Source: Mucilaginibacter sp.
GTDB lineage: Bacteria; Bacteroidota; Bacteroidia; Sphingobacteriales; Sphingobacteriaceae
NCBI GenBank assembly: GCA_028287925.1
Contig: JAQBOS010000345.1
Location: 1-39,728 of the forward strand
Direction: 5' to 3'
DNA length: 39,728 bases
Of the stretch, positions 39,628-39,728 are shown piece by piece. The translations under genes and the position numbers were made by a program. Positions within the stretch are counted from its first letter, which is position 1. Every line of letters begins with the position of its first letter. The notes under the pieces were generated by a model. That model saw only the letters and a program-made list of their open reading frames with translations, made no database searches and was not told the DNA's origin.

Positions 39628-39728
39628 TCCCTTTTGGGTCAGGCTTTCCGCTCATACTGCGCAGGGCCTTAGGCACGGCCTGCACTGAGGCCCTCGAAGT
39701 GGCTGGTATCCGCTTCAATCCTTAACGT
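39628..39728. repeat. GC-rich structured element at the right edge
   Basis: Two related stretches, GGCTTTCCGCTCA (39642-39654) and GGCTGGTATCCGCTTCA (39701-39717), flank a hairpin: GGGCCT (39664-39669) with AGGCCC (39688-39693), enclosing AGGC (39671-39674) with GCCT (39678-39681). It is GC-richer than anything nearby and holds no open frame of note. It may continue past the window. The minus-strand end AACGTTAAGG-type start plus AAGCGGATACC reminds me of a dispersed Bacteroidota intergenic element (memory, unchecked). Confidence 0.55.

Overview
The window looks like a chromosomal segment from a member of the Bacteroidota, most likely the Sphingobacteriaceae (Mucilaginibacter or Pedobacter type). 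The grounds are an alternative complex III plus aa3 oxidase operon in the typical Bacteroidota order, a GldB lipoprotein next to nadE, GYF_2-RDD and PspC envelope proteins, several TAnnTTTG-type promoter elements, and intergenic repeats of a style I associate with this family. There is no sign of a prophage, insertion sequence, CRISPR array, tRNA or rRNA.

1-13.9 kb (minus strand): one long respiratory operon, read from the right: actA-actB-actC-actD-actE-actF-ctaC-ctaD-ctaA-ctaB-ctaE. The last gene runs off the left edge. Alternative complex III oxidises quinol and passes electrons through its haems to the CuA site of the aa3 oxidase; ctaA and ctaB make the haem A the oxidase needs. A TAnnTTTG promoter lies upstream of actA. 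A strong terminator-like hairpin lies between ctaD and ctaA and may lower expression of the haem genes relative to the structural genes.

14-22 kb: a secreted protein of unknown function and NAD synthetase (minus), divergent gldB (plus), a tiny membrane protein, a KTSC protein, and a three-domain DNA ligase D preceded by a 58-codon DUF3606 gene (minus). No Ku gene is visible.

22-31 kb: a DUF4349 lipoprotein (minus), a WapI-like orphan immunity protein and an orphan FtsX-type ABC permease (plus), then on the minus strand a Gfo/Idh/MocA oxidoreductase, an uncharacterised lipoprotein, a SAM methyltransferase and an MlaFE-type lipid ABC pair without an MCE partner.

31-39.7 kb: a short antitoxin-like protein with a duplicated tail motif, a GtrA-like membrane protein, a DinB protein, then an SDR, a PspC protein, a DUF5668/LiaF-like protein and a GYF_2-RDD protein (all plus). 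A second GYF_2-RDD paralogue faces the first. A membrane protein with a PH-like C-terminus and ahcY (minus) close the window.

The most unusual aspect is the intergenic DNA. Many gaps hold degenerate short-unit repeats or long imperfect inverted repeats, each with a different core sequence, and all four convergent gene junctions carry one. In at least three places the repeat extends into a coding region and supplies the first or last residues of the protein.
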